A stretch of DNA of 64,000 nucleotides. Origin: an uncultured Clostridia bacterium (lineage in GTDB: Bacteria; Bacillota; Clostridia; TANB77; CAG-508). Below the pieces are notes generated by a model that worked only from the letters and a program-made list of their open reading frames with translations, was not told where the DNA came from and did not search any database. This document shows, one piece after another, positions 36,286 through 46,409 of this stretch. Every line of letters starts with the position of its first letter. Positions within the stretch are counted from its first letter, which is position 1. The position numbers and the translations under genes were made by a program. The stretch spans positions 99,404-163,403 of the forward strand of contig CANQVF010000001.1 of the NCBI GenBank assembly GCA_947627185.1. Reading direction: 5' to 3'.

Positions 36286-38235
36286 ATGGAAAAATCATTA
36301 AATAATATAAAAAATTTTCTTTATAATTTAGGAGAAAAAATATATAAATATAGATACTTAATAGGAATAGTTATAATAGCAATTTGTACTTTTTTAGAAC
36401 TTAGTGGATCTTCTATTGGTTGTTGGAATACAGTTATGAATTCAGGAATAGAAGATGGAGTTATTTTAGGAACATCAAGATCAATTAGAAGTGATGAATG
36501 GGCAGTGTTTACTCCAATGAACTTTTCTCAACAGTTTAGTGGATTTAAATGGTTTAGTAATATATTAAGAGGAAATCGTACAGATGTATTTATGGTATAT
36601 GGATTACCAACTCTTAATTTAATGCAAATATTTAGACCATTTCAAATTGGTTATTTATTTTTAGGAATTTCAAGAGGCTTATCTTTTTTTTGGTTTTCTA
36701 GACTTGTATTTTTATTTTTAATAAGTTTTGAATTAGGAATGATTATCTCTAAGAAAAATAAATTGCTTTCATTTATTATGGCAATTTTAATATCATTTTC
36801 ACCAATGGTTCAGTGGTGGTTTGCAGTTAATGGAATGGCAGAAATATTAATTTTTGGTGAATTAGCATTAGTTGCATTATATTACTATATAACACAAAAT
36901 AGTTTAATTAGGCGAGCTATATGGCTTTTTTTGATAATTTTATCTGCAGGTGGATATCTATTAATTTTATATCCAGCATGGCAAGTTCCAATGATTTATG
37001 TAATTGCTTTTTTGGGAATTGCTATTATTATCGAAAATAGAAAAAATATAAAAATAAATTATAAAGATGTAATTTCAATTTTTCTAGCAATAGCAATTTT
37101 TTTAGGATGTATGTTTTATATTTTTAATAGATCAGGTGATACAATTAAAACAATAATAAACACAAATTATCCTGGTTCTAGAGTAATTTTAGGAGGCGGT
37201 GAGAAGGGAAGATTTGTTAAATATCTTACAAATATATTTTTAACATACAAAGAATATGGATTAAATGCCAATACTAGTGAAGAATCAGTTATGTTTGGAT
37301 TATTTCCTATGGGATTAATTATAGCAATAACTAGTATGATTAAAAACAAAAAAGCGGATATAATTACATTATTATTGTTAATACCATATACTTTTATTGG
37401 AATTTATTGTGTTGTAGGCTTTCCAGAAATTATAGCTAAAATAACTTTTATGGGATTTTCAATACCAATAAGAGCTTATTTAGCTATTGGATTTATTGAT
37501 ATAATAATTCTAATTAGAGGACTCACATTAATTGAAAAGCCTTTTAAATTATGGATTTCAATATTAATTTCTGTAATACTTAGTATAATTATGGTATGTT
37601 TTGCAAAAAAATTTAATCCAAATTATGTTTCAGTTAAAATATTTATTGCTTTGCTTATTATTTCTATTTATTTATTTTTCTTTACACTTAGATATAAAAC
37701 AAAATTTGGAAAAGTATTTCTATTATTAGGAATTATGGCCATAATGTTTCAATCTGGAGTAAAAGTTAATCCTTTAAGAAAAGGTGTTAGTATAATATAT
37801 GACAGTCCAGTTATTAAAGAAATTCAACGTATAAATAATGATAAAAATGGAACATGGATTGTTGATTCAATAGGATTTCCGGTACAAAATTATTTACTAA
37901 TGGCAGGAGTTCCAGTTGTAAATTCAACTAATGTATATCCAGATTTAGAAAAATGGGGTAAACTAGATAAAGAAAATAAATATAAAGCTATTTATAATAG
38001 ATATGCACATATAAAAATTGAAATATTACATGAAACTGATAAATGTGAAAATAAATTTGTTTTAGATCAACCAGATTCTTTTACAGTCTATTTGTATCCA
38101 GAAGATTTAAAAACACTAGGCATAGATTACATTTTTGCAGTAAGATTTTTAGATGAATTTAATACAGAAAATATAAATTTTGAATTCATTAATATTGTTA
38201 ATGGATATACATTTTATAAAGTAAATTATAATTAA
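36286..38235 (+). CDS. Large multi-helix membrane protein, GT-C glycosyltransferase-like
   Basis: A 649-residue protein with about 12 membrane helices. A first helix near residue 25 is followed by an extracellular loop with GTSRSIRSDEWAVFTPMNF, whose acidic residue in RSDEW is in the place expected of a GT-C catalytic Asp. Helices then run to about 500, and a soluble C-terminal domain of some 150 residues follows. Such proteins use polyprenyl-linked sugars to modify wall polymers or surface proteins; the assignment is by architecture and not by a clear family hit. It is a single-gene unit between two terminators. Confidence 0.55.
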   Translation: MEKSLNNIKNFLYNLGEKIYKYRYLIGIVIIAICTFLELSGSSIGCWNTVMNSGIEDGVILGTSRSIRSDEWAVFTPMNFSQQFSGFKWFSNILRGNRTDVFMVYGLPTLNLMQIFRPFQIGYLFLGISRGLSFFWFSRLVFLFLISFELGMIISKKNKLLSFIMAILISFSPMVQWWFAVNGMAEILIFGELALVALYYYITQNSLIRRAIWLFLIILSAGGYLLILYPAWQVPMIYVIAFLGIAIIIENRKNIKINYKDVISIFLAIAIFLGCMFYIFNRSGDTIKTIINTNYPGSRVILGGGEKGRFVKYLTNIFLTYKEYGLNANTSEESVMFGLFPMGLIIAITSMIKNKKADIITLLLLIPYTFIGIYCVVGFPEIIAKITFMGFSIPIRAYLAIGFIDIIILIRGLTLIEKPFKLWISILISVILSIIMVCFAKKFNPNYVSVKIFIALLIISIYLFFFTLRYKTKFGKVFLLLGIMAIMFQSGVKVNPLRKGVSIIYDSPVIKEIQRINNDKNGTWIVDSIGFPVQNYLLMAGVPVVNSTNVYPDLEKWGKLDKENKYKAIYNRYAHIKIEILHETDKCENKFVLDQPDSFTVYLYPEDLKTLGIDYIFAVRFLDEFNTENINFEFINIVNGYTFYKVNYN

Positions 38236-38242
38236 TAATATT

Positions 38243-38278
38243 AAACCTCTTCTAAAATTAATTAGAAGAGGTTTTTCT
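38243..38278 (+). terminator. Terminator after the GT-C-like gene
   Basis: AAACCTCTTCTAA pairs with TTAGAAGAGGTTT, then a T run. Confidence 0.9.
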
Positions 38279-38380
38279 TAAATAGTATCTATTTAAACAA
38301 TAAATTTATGAATTATTAATTGTAATAAATATAATGTATAAATAAATTTAGATATAGCTTAAAAAGTTACTATTTAAAAA

Positions 38381-38476
38381 TTAATTTTTTGACATTCTGT
38401 CATTATTATTGTTATTGTTGTTATTATTTGAGTTAGAGTTATTAGATCCTTTTGAATTATTATTTTTCTTTGACAT
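38381..38476 (-). CDS. Small Asn-rich protein, 31 residues
   Basis: On the reverse strand an AAAAGGAGGTGC Shine-Dalgarno precedes ATG (forward 38474-38476) by a normal distance. The 31-codon frame starts MSKKNNNSKGSNN and ends NDRMSKN before TAA. Seventeen of the residues are Asn and most others Ser or Lys. The strong ribosome site is the main evidence for translation. Function unknown; short Asn-rich peptides occur near spore or surface genes in clostridia, but no family is recognised. The rest of the 38279-38719 gap has a cmk promoter and a weak palindrome (38572-38596). Confidence 0.55.
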   Translation of the reverse strand: MSKKNNNSKGSNNSNSNNNNNNNNNDRMSKN

Positions 38477-38651
38477 CTTAGAAAGCACCTCCTTTTGACT
38501 CAAAAATAGTATTTGTAATTTGAAATAAAATATTCATAAAAATAAAAAAATTTTTCTTTATAAAAATGATATAACAAAATTTGTAAATTTGTTATTCATA
38601 TTATAATAAAATATTATTAAAAAAATACAATAATTTAAAGGCTTTTTTCTA

Positions 38652-38680
38652 TTGAAGATTTTGATTTTTTTTGATATAAT
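38652..38680 (+). promoter_or_regulatory. Candidate promoter of the cmk-like/murD operon
   Basis: TTGAAG 38652-38657, 17 bases, TATAAT 38675-38680, about 40 bases upstream of the cytidylate kinase-like start. Confidence 0.55.
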
Positions 38681-38719
38681 TCTATAAATTTAAATGTTTC
38701 TTTATGAAAGGAAGAAAAT

Positions 38720-39412
38720 ATGTCAAATATAGTTATAGGAATAGAAGGATTAGTAGGAGCAGGTAAAACTAGTATATGTAGAGAACTTATAAAAGAAATT
38801 CCAAATACAGTTCTTGTTAATGGTGGAAATTTATATAGAGCAATTGTATATAGTATGATGAAAAATGGAAAAAAGCTTGAAGAATTAAAAAAACAAGGTA
38901 AAAATCTTGATATTAAAGAAATGATGGATTTATTTAAAATTGAAATAAAAATTGAAAATAATGAAACAATAATATATATAGATGGAAAAATAGCAAATGA
39001 AGAGCAATTACAATCAAAAGAATCATCACTTGCAGTTTCAACAGTTGGTGGTAGTGCTGATAATAGAAATTTATTTATTTTTGCAAAAGATTTGATAAAT
39101 GATTTAAAAAAAGATAAAAATGTAATTGTTTCTGGAAGAAGTGTTATGAAAATTTATCCAGAGTGCGATTATCACTTTTTTATAATTGCAGATTTAGATG
39201 AAAGAGTTAGAAGAAAATGCTACCAATATAATAATAAAGAAACGGAAGAAGAGGTTAGAGAAAATATTGTAAAACGAGATGAATTACAAAGAAAAGCTGG
39301 TTTTTATGAATATAGCAAAAATACGATTGAAATAGATGTTACTAATTGTAAAACAATAGAAGAATCTACAAATTTAGTACTAAGTAAAATTAAATTGCCA
39401 GAATTAGTATAG
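38720..39412 (+). CDS. Cytidylate kinase-like protein
   Basis: A 230-residue P-loop kinase. The Walker A is GIEGLVGAGKTSICREL at residues 7-23, the GGNLYRAIVYSMMKN segment aligns with the GxxYRA motif of (d)CMP kinases, and NVIVSGRSVMKIYPECDYHFF and the ADLDERVRRKCYQ lid follow. Typical Cmk has GRDIGT where this has GRSVMK, so the nucleotide preference may differ. It is 13 bases upstream of murD, with AGGAGG between, hence probably co-transcribed. Confidence 0.75.
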   Translation: MSNIVIGIEGLVGAGKTSICRELIKEIPNTVLVNGGNLYRAIVYSMMKNGKKLEELKKQGKNLDIKEMMDLFKIEIKIENNETIIYIDGKIANEEQLQSKESSLAVSTVGGSADNRNLFIFAKDLINDLKKDKNVIVSGRSVMKIYPECDYHFFIIADLDERVRRKCYQYNNKETEEEVRENIVKRDELQRKAGFYEYSKNTIEIDVTNCKTIEESTNLVLSKIKLPELV

Positions 39413-39425
39413 TTTAGGAGGTATT

Positions 39426-40844
39426 ATGAAATACATAAATCAAAAACTTTTAGAATTTAATAATTATTTAAAAGGCAGAAAAGTTGCTATTATAGGTTTA
39501 GGTGTTAGTAATTTGCCATTAATTGAATATTTACATGAATTAAAATCAATAGTAACAGTATTTGATTCTAAAGATTTTGATGATATAGACAAAAATATAT
39601 TAAATAAATTAGTAGATTATGGTATGCAATTTTCTTTAGGTCAAAACTATCTAGAAAAATTAGTTGGTTTTGATATAATTTTTCGTTCACCAAGTTGTCT
39701 TCCAAATAAACCGGAACTTGTTGCAGAAGCTAAAAGGGGTGCAATAATCACAACAGAAGTTGAAATGGTTATTGAACTTTGCCCATGTTTAGTAATAGGA
39801 GTTACTGGAAGTGATGGAAAAACAACAACAACTACTCTTATTTACGAAATTTTAAAGCAAGATGGATATAATTGTTTCTTAGGCGGAAATATAGGAACAC
39901 CACTATTTACAAAAATATCTGAAATGGTACCAGATGATATTGTTGTTTTAGAATTGAGTAGTTTTCAACTTATGAATATGAAAATAAGTCCTAATATTTC
40001 TATAATTACTAATATAACACCAAATCATCTTAATGTTCACACTGATATGGAAGAATATATTGAAGCTAAAAAAACAATATTTAAATATCAAGAAAAAGAT
40101 GATTTATTAATATTAAATTATGATAATGAAATAACAAGAGAATGCGCTAATGAAGCAAAAAGCAAGGTTGTTTTCTTTAGTAGTAAAAATAAAATACCAA
40201 ATGGATATATTTATGATAATGAAGATGGAAAAATAAAACTTTGTGAAAATGGACTAAGAAAACATATATTTGATACTAGAAATATGAAACTTCGTGGAGT
40301 ACACAATTTTGAAAATGCATGCTCAGCAATTATTGCAACAAAAGATTTAGTAAAAAAAGAATCAATAGATACGGTATTAACTGAATTTAAAGGGGTAGAG
40401 CATAGATTAGAATTAGTAAAAGAAACAAAAAATAGAGTAAAATGGTACAATGACTCTGTTAGTTCAAGTCCTACTAGAACAATTGCTGGATTAAATGCTT
40501 TTGCTCTAAAAAATATTATATTAATAGCAGGAGGATATGATAAGAATTTAGATTATACTACTCTTGCAAAACCAATAATAGATAATTGTAAAGCTTTAAT
40601 ATTATTAGGGCAAACTTCTGACAAAATTGAAAAAGCAGTTTTAATGGAATTAAAGAAAACTAGAAAAGAAATACCAATTATTAAATGCAATTCTTTAAAG
40701 CAAACAGTAGAAAAAGCAAATGACATGGCAGTTAAAGGAGATATAGTTTTATTTTCTCCAGCAAGTGCAAGCTTTGATATGTTTACAAATTTTGCTGAAC
40801 GAGGTAAAATTTTTAAAGAATATGTAAAGGAAATAGTAAAATAG
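39426..40844 (+). CDS. murD: UDP-N-acetylmuramoylalanine--D-glutamate ligase
   Basis: A 472-residue Mur ligase that adds D-Glu to UDP-MurNAc-L-Ala in peptidoglycan precursor synthesis. It has the N-terminal Rossmann domain (VAIIGLGVSNLPLIEYL), the ATP loop GVTGSDGKTTTTTL, the NITPNHLNVHTDMEEYIEAK segment, the RGVHNFENACSA motif and the C-terminal YNDSVSSSPTRT. It is away from the dcw cluster where murD usually lies. MurC/MurT-type alternatives are less likely given the N-terminal motif. Confidence 0.92.
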   Translation: MKYINQKLLEFNNYLKGRKVAIIGLGVSNLPLIEYLHELKSIVTVFDSKDFDDIDKNILNKLVDYGMQFSLGQNYLEKLVGFDIIFRSPSCLPNKPELVAEAKRGAIITTEVEMVIELCPCLVIGVTGSDGKTTTTTLIYEILKQDGYNCFLGGNIGTPLFTKISEMVPDDIVVLELSSFQLMNMKISPNISIITNITPNHLNVHTDMEEYIEAKKTIFKYQEKDDLLILNYDNEITRECANEAKSKVVFFSSKNKIPNGYIYDNEDGKIKLCENGLRKHIFDTRNMKLRGVHNFENACSAIIATKDLVKKESIDTVLTEFKGVEHRLELVKETKNRVKWYNDSVSSSPTRTIAGLNAFALKNIILIAGGYDKNLDYTTLAKPIIDNCKALILLGQTSDKIEKAVLMELKKTRKEIPIIKCNSLKQTVEKANDMAVKGDIVLFSPASASFDMFTNFAERGKIFKEYVKEIVK

Positions 40845-40866
40845 TTTAATTTTTTATTCTCAAATA

Positions 40867-40905
40867 AAAATCTCCTTCATATAATAAAGAAAAGGAGGTT
40901 TTTTT
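40867..40905 (+). terminator. Hairpin with T run that contains the next gene's ribosome site
   Basis: AATCTCCTT pairs with AAGGAGGTT (40891-40899), followed by eight T and then ATG 40907. The right arm is the Shine-Dalgarno of the Asn-rich gene. It may be a murD terminator or a translation-controlling hairpin. Confidence 0.55.
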
Positions 40906-40906
40906 T

Positions 40907-41503
40907 ATGTTTTATTCAAATAATGATAATTATATGCAAGATTTATATTTTTATAATCAAACACCTAATAATACATATTTTCCAAATAATATGCCAAATT
41001 ATAATATACCACTAACACAAAATCAAAATATGATAAATCCTATGTATAATAATTCTAATATGAATGCAAATCAAATGTGCCAAAATATAAATAATTTATA
41101 TCCAAATATATATAGAATAATAAATCCAGTAGTCTTAAAAGTAATAGCAAATAGTAATTATCAATTTCTAAATGATGATGTTTTAAATAACATGACAGAT
41201 ACAGTTTATAATATTGTTGAAGGACAGATTGATTATGATGATAATATTTCTACAACTACAGAAAATTCTCAATCTACATCCTCAAATACCAATTCAGTAT
41301 CTTCAAATAGCAATAGTAGAGTAACAGAGACTCGCCAATCAAATACTTCTCAAACTAGTAATTCAAAATCTAATAGAAATGATAATTTACTTAAAGATAT
41401 AATTAAAATACTTATTTTAAAAGAAATATTATCTAGACCAAATCGTAATAATCCAAATTATTATCCATATTATAATCAAATGCCATATAACCCAAATTAT
41501 TAA
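40907..41503 (+). CDS. Asn/Tyr-rich protein with a short conserved-looking helical core
   Basis: A 198-residue protein. The N-terminal 60 residues are rich in Asn, Tyr, Met and Pro (DNYMQDLYFYNQTPNN). A core follows near 65-105, NLYPNIYRIINPVVLKVI then NNMTDTVYNIVEGQ. A Ser/Thr/Asn linker (105-150), a basic helix NLLKDIIKILILKEILSR and an Asn/Pro/Tyr tail complete it. Composition resembles clostridial spore-coat or inner surface proteins, and a YtvI-like sporulation gene comes next, but no family was recognised. No signal peptide. Confidence 0.5.
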   Translation: MFYSNNDNYMQDLYFYNQTPNNTYFPNNMPNYNIPLTQNQNMINPMYNNSNMNANQMCQNINNLYPNIYRIINPVVLKVIANSNYQFLNDDVLNNMTDTVYNIVEGQIDYDDNISTTTENSQSTSSNTNSVSSNSNSRVTETRQSNTSQTSNSKSNRNDNLLKDIIKILILKEILSRPNRNNPNYYPYYNQMPYNPNY

Positions 41504-41514
41504 ACATATTTTTA

Positions 41515-41560
41515 TTATAATAGCTACATAGATTTTTATTAAATATATGTAGCTATTAAT
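41515..41560 (+). terminator. Terminator after the Asn-rich gene
   Basis: AATAGCTACATA pairs with TATGTAGCTATT, followed by a T-rich tail. Confidence 0.8.
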
Positions 41561-41628
41561 ATTTTTTAAGATTATAAGAATAGGTATTTTTAGTAATTTT
41601 TTGAATATAATTAAAATAGGAGAGAATA

Positions 41629-42708
41629 ATGGATTATTTTAATATATTTAAAAAGTGTATAATTGGAATTGTATTAATTTTAGCTTTTTTTATTACTATA
41701 AAACTTACTTTTTTTTATATTCCTTTTTTAATAGCATATATTATTTCAATTATGATAGATCCTTTAATAAAATGGATAAATAGAAGGACAAGTTTAAATA
41801 GAAAAGTATGTAGTATTATAGTACTTGTAACAATTTTTATTATAATAATAGCTATTGCAATTTATGGTGGAATAAAACTTGTAACTGAAGCAACTAACTT
41901 ATTATCTGGATTAAACAATTATTTAGAACTTACAATAAATTTTATTAACGAAAAAACATCTAATATACATCTTGAAAGATTAAATTTATCTAAAGATGTT
42001 ATTTCTCTTTTTGAAAATTCTGCAAATAATTTTTTAAATACAATAGCAGAAGAAATAAAAAATTTATTAAGTAAACTGCTTGATTATATAACTTCAATAC
42101 CAAATATGTTTATAAATATTATAATTACCATTTTAGCAACATATTTTATAAGTTCTGATAAATTTTATATATTAGATAGAATGGAACATCATTTATCTAA
42201 AAAAATGGTAGGAAAGATAGTAACACATGCAAAATCTATAATATCTTCTTTAGGTGGATACTTAAAAGCGGAAATTACTTTAAGTTTTATTACTTTTATA
42301 ATTGTTTTAACAGGATTAAATATTTTTTACATTATAGGTTTTGATGTAGGATATCCAATTTTAATTGCATTGCTAATTGGATTTATAGATGCTCTTCCAA
42401 TTTTAGGAGCAGGAAGTGTAATGATACCATGGATTATTATATTATTTATTAAGTCAAATAATTCATTGGCATTTTCTATTTTAGGATTATACATTTTTAT
42501 TTTGGTAGCAAAACAATTACTAGAACCTAAACTGGTAAGTAATAAAATTGGAATACATCCTATTTTTACACTTTTAGCTATGTATACAAGTTTTAAAATA
42601 ATAGGTGTTATTGGATTGCTTGTTGGACCAATAATACTTATTATTTTAAAAAATATTTTTTCAGAAATATTAGATAAGGGTATTATAAATTCTTTAGTTG
42701 ATGATTAA
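41629..42708 (+). CDS. YtvI-like sporulation membrane protein (AI-2E transporter family)
   Basis: A 359-residue AI-2E family (PF01594) protein with about eight helices: an N-terminal pair (residues 8-40), then one near 62-82, a long amphipathic segment, one near 158-178, and four clustered near 215-345. The GFIDALPILGAGSVMIPWII and LEPKLVSNKIGIHPIFTLLA blocks are diagnostic. In B. subtilis the closest size class is YtvI, needed for normal sporulation. Its stop overlaps by three bases the stop of the convergent gene on the other strand. Confidence 0.75.
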   Translation: MDYFNIFKKCIIGIVLILAFFITIKLTFFYIPFLIAYIISIMIDPLIKWINRRTSLNRKVCSIIVLVTIFIIIIAIAIYGGIKLVTEATNLLSGLNNYLELTINFINEKTSNIHLERLNLSKDVISLFENSANNFLNTIAEEIKNLLSKLLDYITSIPNMFINIIITILATYFISSDKFYILDRMEHHLSKKMVGKIVTHAKSIISSLGGYLKAEITLSFITFIIVLTGLNIFYIIGFDVGYPILIALLIGFIDALPILGAGSVMIPWIIILFIKSNNSLAFSILGLYIFILVAKQLLEPKLVSNKIGIHPIFTLLAMYTSFKIIGVIGLLVGPIILIILKNIFSEILDKGIINSLVDD

Positions 42709-43259
42709 TATATAACTGCTGTTGGTACAAAAGAATCATCAGGTGGCATTACATTTGGATTTTCTGGTTTTGTTGCTTTTTCTATGCTAGTAATTTTTAT
42801 AATAGGAATATCTGTATTATTATATGTTCCTTTTGTTATTTCACCAATTATTTTAACCCAAGAATACATTTCAAAATTACTTGCCTCTTCTGAAGAACAT
42901 AGAAAACCAACAATTAAAGATTGATTATTACCAATATCCATATTACGAGCTAATACAAACTGATTTTTAGAAAAATTAGATAATCTATATATATATCCGG
43001 AAAAAGATATTTTTTGACCAACATATGCATCAATATCTTTATGTACAATATTTAAAATATTAGTATAATTTTCAGCTGTAAGTTCAGCTATGTTATTTGA
43101 AGGAATAGAATCATCTACTAAATTTGTATTTGATGTTTTATATGAATGTAAAACTTTATATAAAGATGTTATTGCAATACAAATACAAATTATAAACATT
43201 ATAATCAAACAAGTTCTAAAAATATTTTTCTTATTTAATTTTAAATTAAAAATTAACAT
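42705..43259 (-). CDS. TIGR03943/DUF1980-like membrane-anchored protein
   Basis: A 184-residue protein with an N-terminal helix (about residues 13-35) and an extracellular domain. The domain has AYVGQKISFSGYIYRLSNFS, KNQFVLARNMDIGNNQSLIV, VGFLCSSEEASNFEMYSWVK and TKPENPNVMPP. This is the pattern of the C-terminal domain of TIGR03943 (YcgQ) proteins, partners of YcgR-type permeases. The pair of Cys usually seen after the ARxM motif is replaced by Gly-Asn-Asn here. No permease partner is next to it. AAAAGGAGTC precedes the start. Confidence 0.6.
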   Translation of the reverse strand: MLIFNLKLNKKNIFRTCLIIMFIICICIAITSLYKVLHSYKTSNTNLVDDSIPSNNIAELTAENYTNILNIVHKDIDAYVGQKISFSGYIYRLSNFSKNQFVLARNMDIGNNQSLIVGFLCSSEEASNFEMYSWVKIIGEITKGTYNNTDIPIIKITSIEKATKPENPNVMPPDDSFVPTAVIY

Positions 43260-43396
43260 ACTAAGACTCCTTTTATTTTTTGTAAATTTTATGCTAAAAA
43301 TAAAATAAATATTCTAAAAATATTAAAAATCCTTAAAGTATAAATTATTATATAGTAGAGATTTTTTTAATTAATATTTTGTAGCATTAAATTTTC

Positions 43397-43425
43397 TTGC
43401 AAAAAACATTAAAAAGTGATATAGT
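43397..43425 (+). promoter_or_regulatory. Candidate secA promoter
   Basis: TTGCAA 43397-43402, 17 bases, TATAGT 43420-43425, about 39 bases before the start codon. Confidence 0.55.
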
Positions 43426-43463
43426 AACTTATGTTATAAAAAAACAAAATTTAGGAGGAAACG

Positions 43464-46250
43464 ATGGGACTTTTAGGCAAAATTTTTGGAAGTTATAGTG
43501 AAAAAGAAGTAAAAAGAGTTATGCCAATTGTTGATAAAATTAATAGTTTAGAACCAGAAATGGAAAAATTAACAGATAAAGAATTAACATCAAAAACAGA
43601 ATATTTTAAAAATGAATTAGCAAATGGAAAAACTTTAGATGATATATTGCCAGAAGCTTTTGCAGTAGTAAGAGAGGCATCAAAAAGAGTTATAGGATTA
43701 AGACATTTTGATGTTCAATTAATAGGTGGTATTATTTTACATCAAGGTAGAATAGCAGAAATGAAAACTGGTGAAGGAAAAACTTTAGTTGCAACATTGC
43801 CAGTATATTTAAATGCTCTTACTGGAAAAGGTGTTCATGTAATTACAGTAAATGAGTACCTAGCAAAAAGAGATAGTGAATGGATGGGAAAAATTTATAG
43901 ATTTTTAGGACTTTCTGTTGGACTTATTTATGGAAGAATGCCACATGAGGAAAAGCAAAAAGCATATAAAGCAGATATTACTTATGGAACTAACAATGAA
44001 TTCGGATTTGACTATTTAAGAGATAATATGGTTATTCATAAAGAAGAAATGGTTCAAAGAGAGTTAAATTATGCTATTGTTGATGAGATAGATAGTATTT
44101 TAATTGATGAGGCTCGTACACCACTTATTATTTCTGGTAGAGCAAATAAATCTTCAGACTTATATAAAAAAGCAGATAATTTTGTTAAAAAATTAAAAGC
44201 AAAAGTAATTATAGAAGAGGATGTTAAAGATGAAAATCAAATTGAAGACAATGAAAAATATGATTACATCGTTGACTTAAAAGCAAAATCTGCTTCACTT
44301 ACTCAAAAAGGTATAGAAAAAGCAGAAAGAGAATTTGGACTTGAAAATTTAAATGATATTCAAAACACAGATATAGTTCATAATATAACACAAGCTTTAA
44401 GAGCTAATGGTATTATGAAAAAAGATATTGATTATATTGTTAAAGATGGAGAAGTACTTATTGTAGATGAATTTACTGGTCGTATTATGTATGGAAGAAG
44501 ATATAATGATGGACTTCATCAAGCAATAGAAGCTAAAGAAAATGTAAAAATTGCAGATGAATCAAAAACATTAGCAACTATTACTTTCCAAAATTATTTT
44601 AGATTATATTCTAAATTAGCTGGTATGACTGGTACTGCTATGACAGAAGAGGGAGAATTTAGAGAAATTTATAACTTAGATGTTATTGAAATTCCTACAA
44701 ATAAACCTTTAATTAGAAAAGATCAAACAGATATTATTTATAAAAATGAATCAGCTAAATTTAGAGCTGTAATTAATGATATAAAAGAAAGTCATGAAAA
44801 AGGACAACCAGTTTTAGTAGGTACAGTTTCAATTGAAAATTCCGAAAAATTAAGTAAATTATTATCAAATGAGGGAATAAAACATGAAGTATTAAATGCT
44901 AAAAACCATGAAAAAGAAGCTGAAATTATAGCACAAGCTGGTAAATATGGTGCAGTTACTATTGCTACTAACATGGCAGGACGTGGTACTGATATTATGC
45001 TTGGTGGTAATAGTGAATATCTTGCAAAACAAGAAATGAGAAAGCAAAAATATGATGACTATTTAATTGAGCAGGCAACAGCTTTTAATGAAACAGATGA
45101 TGAAGAAATTTTGTCAGCTAGAAAAACATTTAAAGAATTACAGAAAAAATATGATGATGAAATAAAAGATGAAAAAGAAAAAGTAATTGAAGCTGGTGGT
45201 TTAAAAATTATTGGTACAGAAAGACATGAATCAAGAAGAATTGATAATCAGCTTCGTGGTCGTAGTGGTCGTCAAGGAGATCCTGGTGAAACAAGATTTT
45301 ATTTAGCATTAGATGATAATCTTCTTAAAATATTTGGTGGAGATATGATTACCAAAATATTTGAAAAAGGTAATATTCCAGAAGATTTACCAATTGAAGT
45401 AAAACTTATTGCTAAAACTATTGAAAATGCGCAAAGCAAAGTAGAAGGTAGAAACTTTTCAATAAGAAAACACATTTTAAGTTATGATGATGTTATGAAT
45501 GTTCAAAGAGATATTATATACACTCAAAGAAGATCTGTACTTGATGGTGAAAATATTAGAGATAATATTGTTGATATGATTGAATCAGCTTGTGAAATGA
45601 TAGTTGATACTTATAAGCAAGAAATAGAAGAAAATAAAATAAATAAAGATGCTTTATTAAATGAAATAAAAGTTTCTTTAAATATTGGTGAAGTAGAAGC
45701 TTTAAAGAAAGATAAAATTAACCCAGATAAACTTTTAGATGAATTAAAAGAAAAAACTTTAGCAAATTATGAAGCTAAAGAAAAAGAATTTGGAGATGAT
45801 ATTAGAGAAATTGAAAGAGTTGTTCTATTAAAAGTTGTTGATGGAAAATGGATGGATCACATCGATGCAATGGATGAACTTAAAAATGGTATTGGCTTAA
45901 GAGCTTATGGACAAAAGGACCCAGTTGTTCAATATAGATTTGAAGGTGGGGAAATGTTTGATGAAATGATAGCTCAAATTAAATTAGAAGTTGCCAAAAT
46001 AATGCTTCATGTTGTAAAATCAAGCGGACCAGTTCAAAGAAGTTCTACTGTAAATATTACAAATGCAGGACTAGATAGTTCAGCAATAAATAGTATGAAT
46101 ATTGAAGGTGAAAATAATAATGTGCCAAAAACAAATCAAACTTCAAAACCACAACCAATAGTAAATAGTGGACCAAAAATCGGAAGAAATGATCCATGTC
46201 CATGTGGAAGTGGGAAGAAATATAAAAACTGCTGTGGTAGAAATCAATAA
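43464..46250 (+). CDS. secA: Preprotein translocase ATPase SecA
   Basis: A 928-residue SecA. It has Walker [14 protein letters not shown] near residue 105, motif [36 protein letters not shown], the helicase motif [14 protein letters not shown] and [20 protein letters not shown]. The helical scaffold follows, and the C-terminal zinc motif [18 protein letters not shown] binds SecB or lipid. It drives export of the many signal-peptide proteins in this window. Start ATG 43464 follows TTTAGGAGGAAACG. Reading frame intact; no CGG codon. Confidence 0.97.
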   Translation: MGLLGKIFGSYSEKEVKRVMPIVDKINSLEPEMEKLTDKELTSKTEYFKNELANGKTLDDILPEAFAVVREASKRVIGLRHFDVQLIGGIILHQGRIAEMKTGEGKTLVATLPVYLNALTGKGVHVITVNEYLAKRDSEWMGKIYRFLGLSVGLIYGRMPHEEKQKAYKADITYGTNNEFGFDYLRDNMVIHKEEMVQRELNYAIVDEIDSILIDEARTPLIISGRANKSSDLYKKADNFVKKLKAKVIIEEDVKDENQIEDNEKYDYIVDLKAKSASLTQKGIEKAEREFGLENLNDIQNTDIVHNITQALRANGIMKKDIDYIVKDGEVLIVDEFTGRIMYGRRYNDGLHQAIEAKENVKIADESKTLATITFQNYFRLYSKLAGMTGTAMTEEGEFREIYNLDVIEIPTNKPLIRKDQTDIIYKNESAKFRAVINDIKESHEKGQPVLVGTVSIENSEKLSKLLSNEGIKHEVLNAKNHEKEAEIIAQAGKYGAVTIATNMAGRGTDIMLGGNSEYLAKQEMRKQKYDDYLIEQATAFNETDDEEILSARKTFKELQKKYDDEIKDEKEKVIEAGGLKIIGTERHESRRIDNQLRGRSGRQGDPGETRFYLALDDNLLKIFGGDMITKIFEKGNIPEDLPIEVKLIAKTIENAQSKVEGRNFSIRKHILSYDDVMNVQRDIIYTQRRSVLDGENIRDNIVDMIESACEMIVDTYKQEIEENKINKDALLNEIKVSLNIGEVEALKKDKINPDKLLDELKEKTLANYEAKEKEFGDDIREIERVVLLKVVDGKWMDHIDAMDELKNGIGLRAYGQKDPVVQYRFEGGEMFDEMIAQIKLEVAKIMLHVVKSSGPVQRSSTVNITNAGLDSSAINSMNIEGENNNVPKTNQTSKPQPIVNSGPKIGRNDPCPCGSGKKYKNCCGRNQ

Positions 46251-46286
46251 TATGGATAAATTTTAAATAGAAAAATAAATTAATAG

Positions 46287-46324
46287 TAAAAAATAGCTAT
46301 GCAAAAGCATAAGCTATTTTTTTA
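46287..46324 (+). terminator. Terminator after secA
   Basis: AAAAAATAGCTATGC pairs with GCATAAGCTATTTTTT around AAAA. Confidence 0.9.
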
Positions 46325-46345
46325 TTAAAAATTTTCAAAAAAGTA

Positions 46346-46392
46346 TTGATATATTATTAGAAGTATTATATTATGTACTGACAATATGTCAG
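46346..46392 (+). promoter_or_regulatory. Promoter and palindromic operator before larC
   Basis: TTGATA 46346-46351, 17 bases, TATTAT 46369-46374. Then the perfect palindrome CTGACA-ATA-TGTCAG occupies 46378-46392, over the expected start of transcription. The same arrangement recurs at 49283-49330. A TetR regulator is encoded nearby, making it the likely repressor. Confidence 0.7.
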
Positions 46393-46409
46393 AGAAAGGA
46401 TGGTTAATT

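Noticed and set aside
46386..46409. ATG 46386 as the larC start
   Set aside because: It lies inside the operator over the predicted transcription start, while TTG 46410 has a spaced GAAAGGA and gives the family N-terminus.
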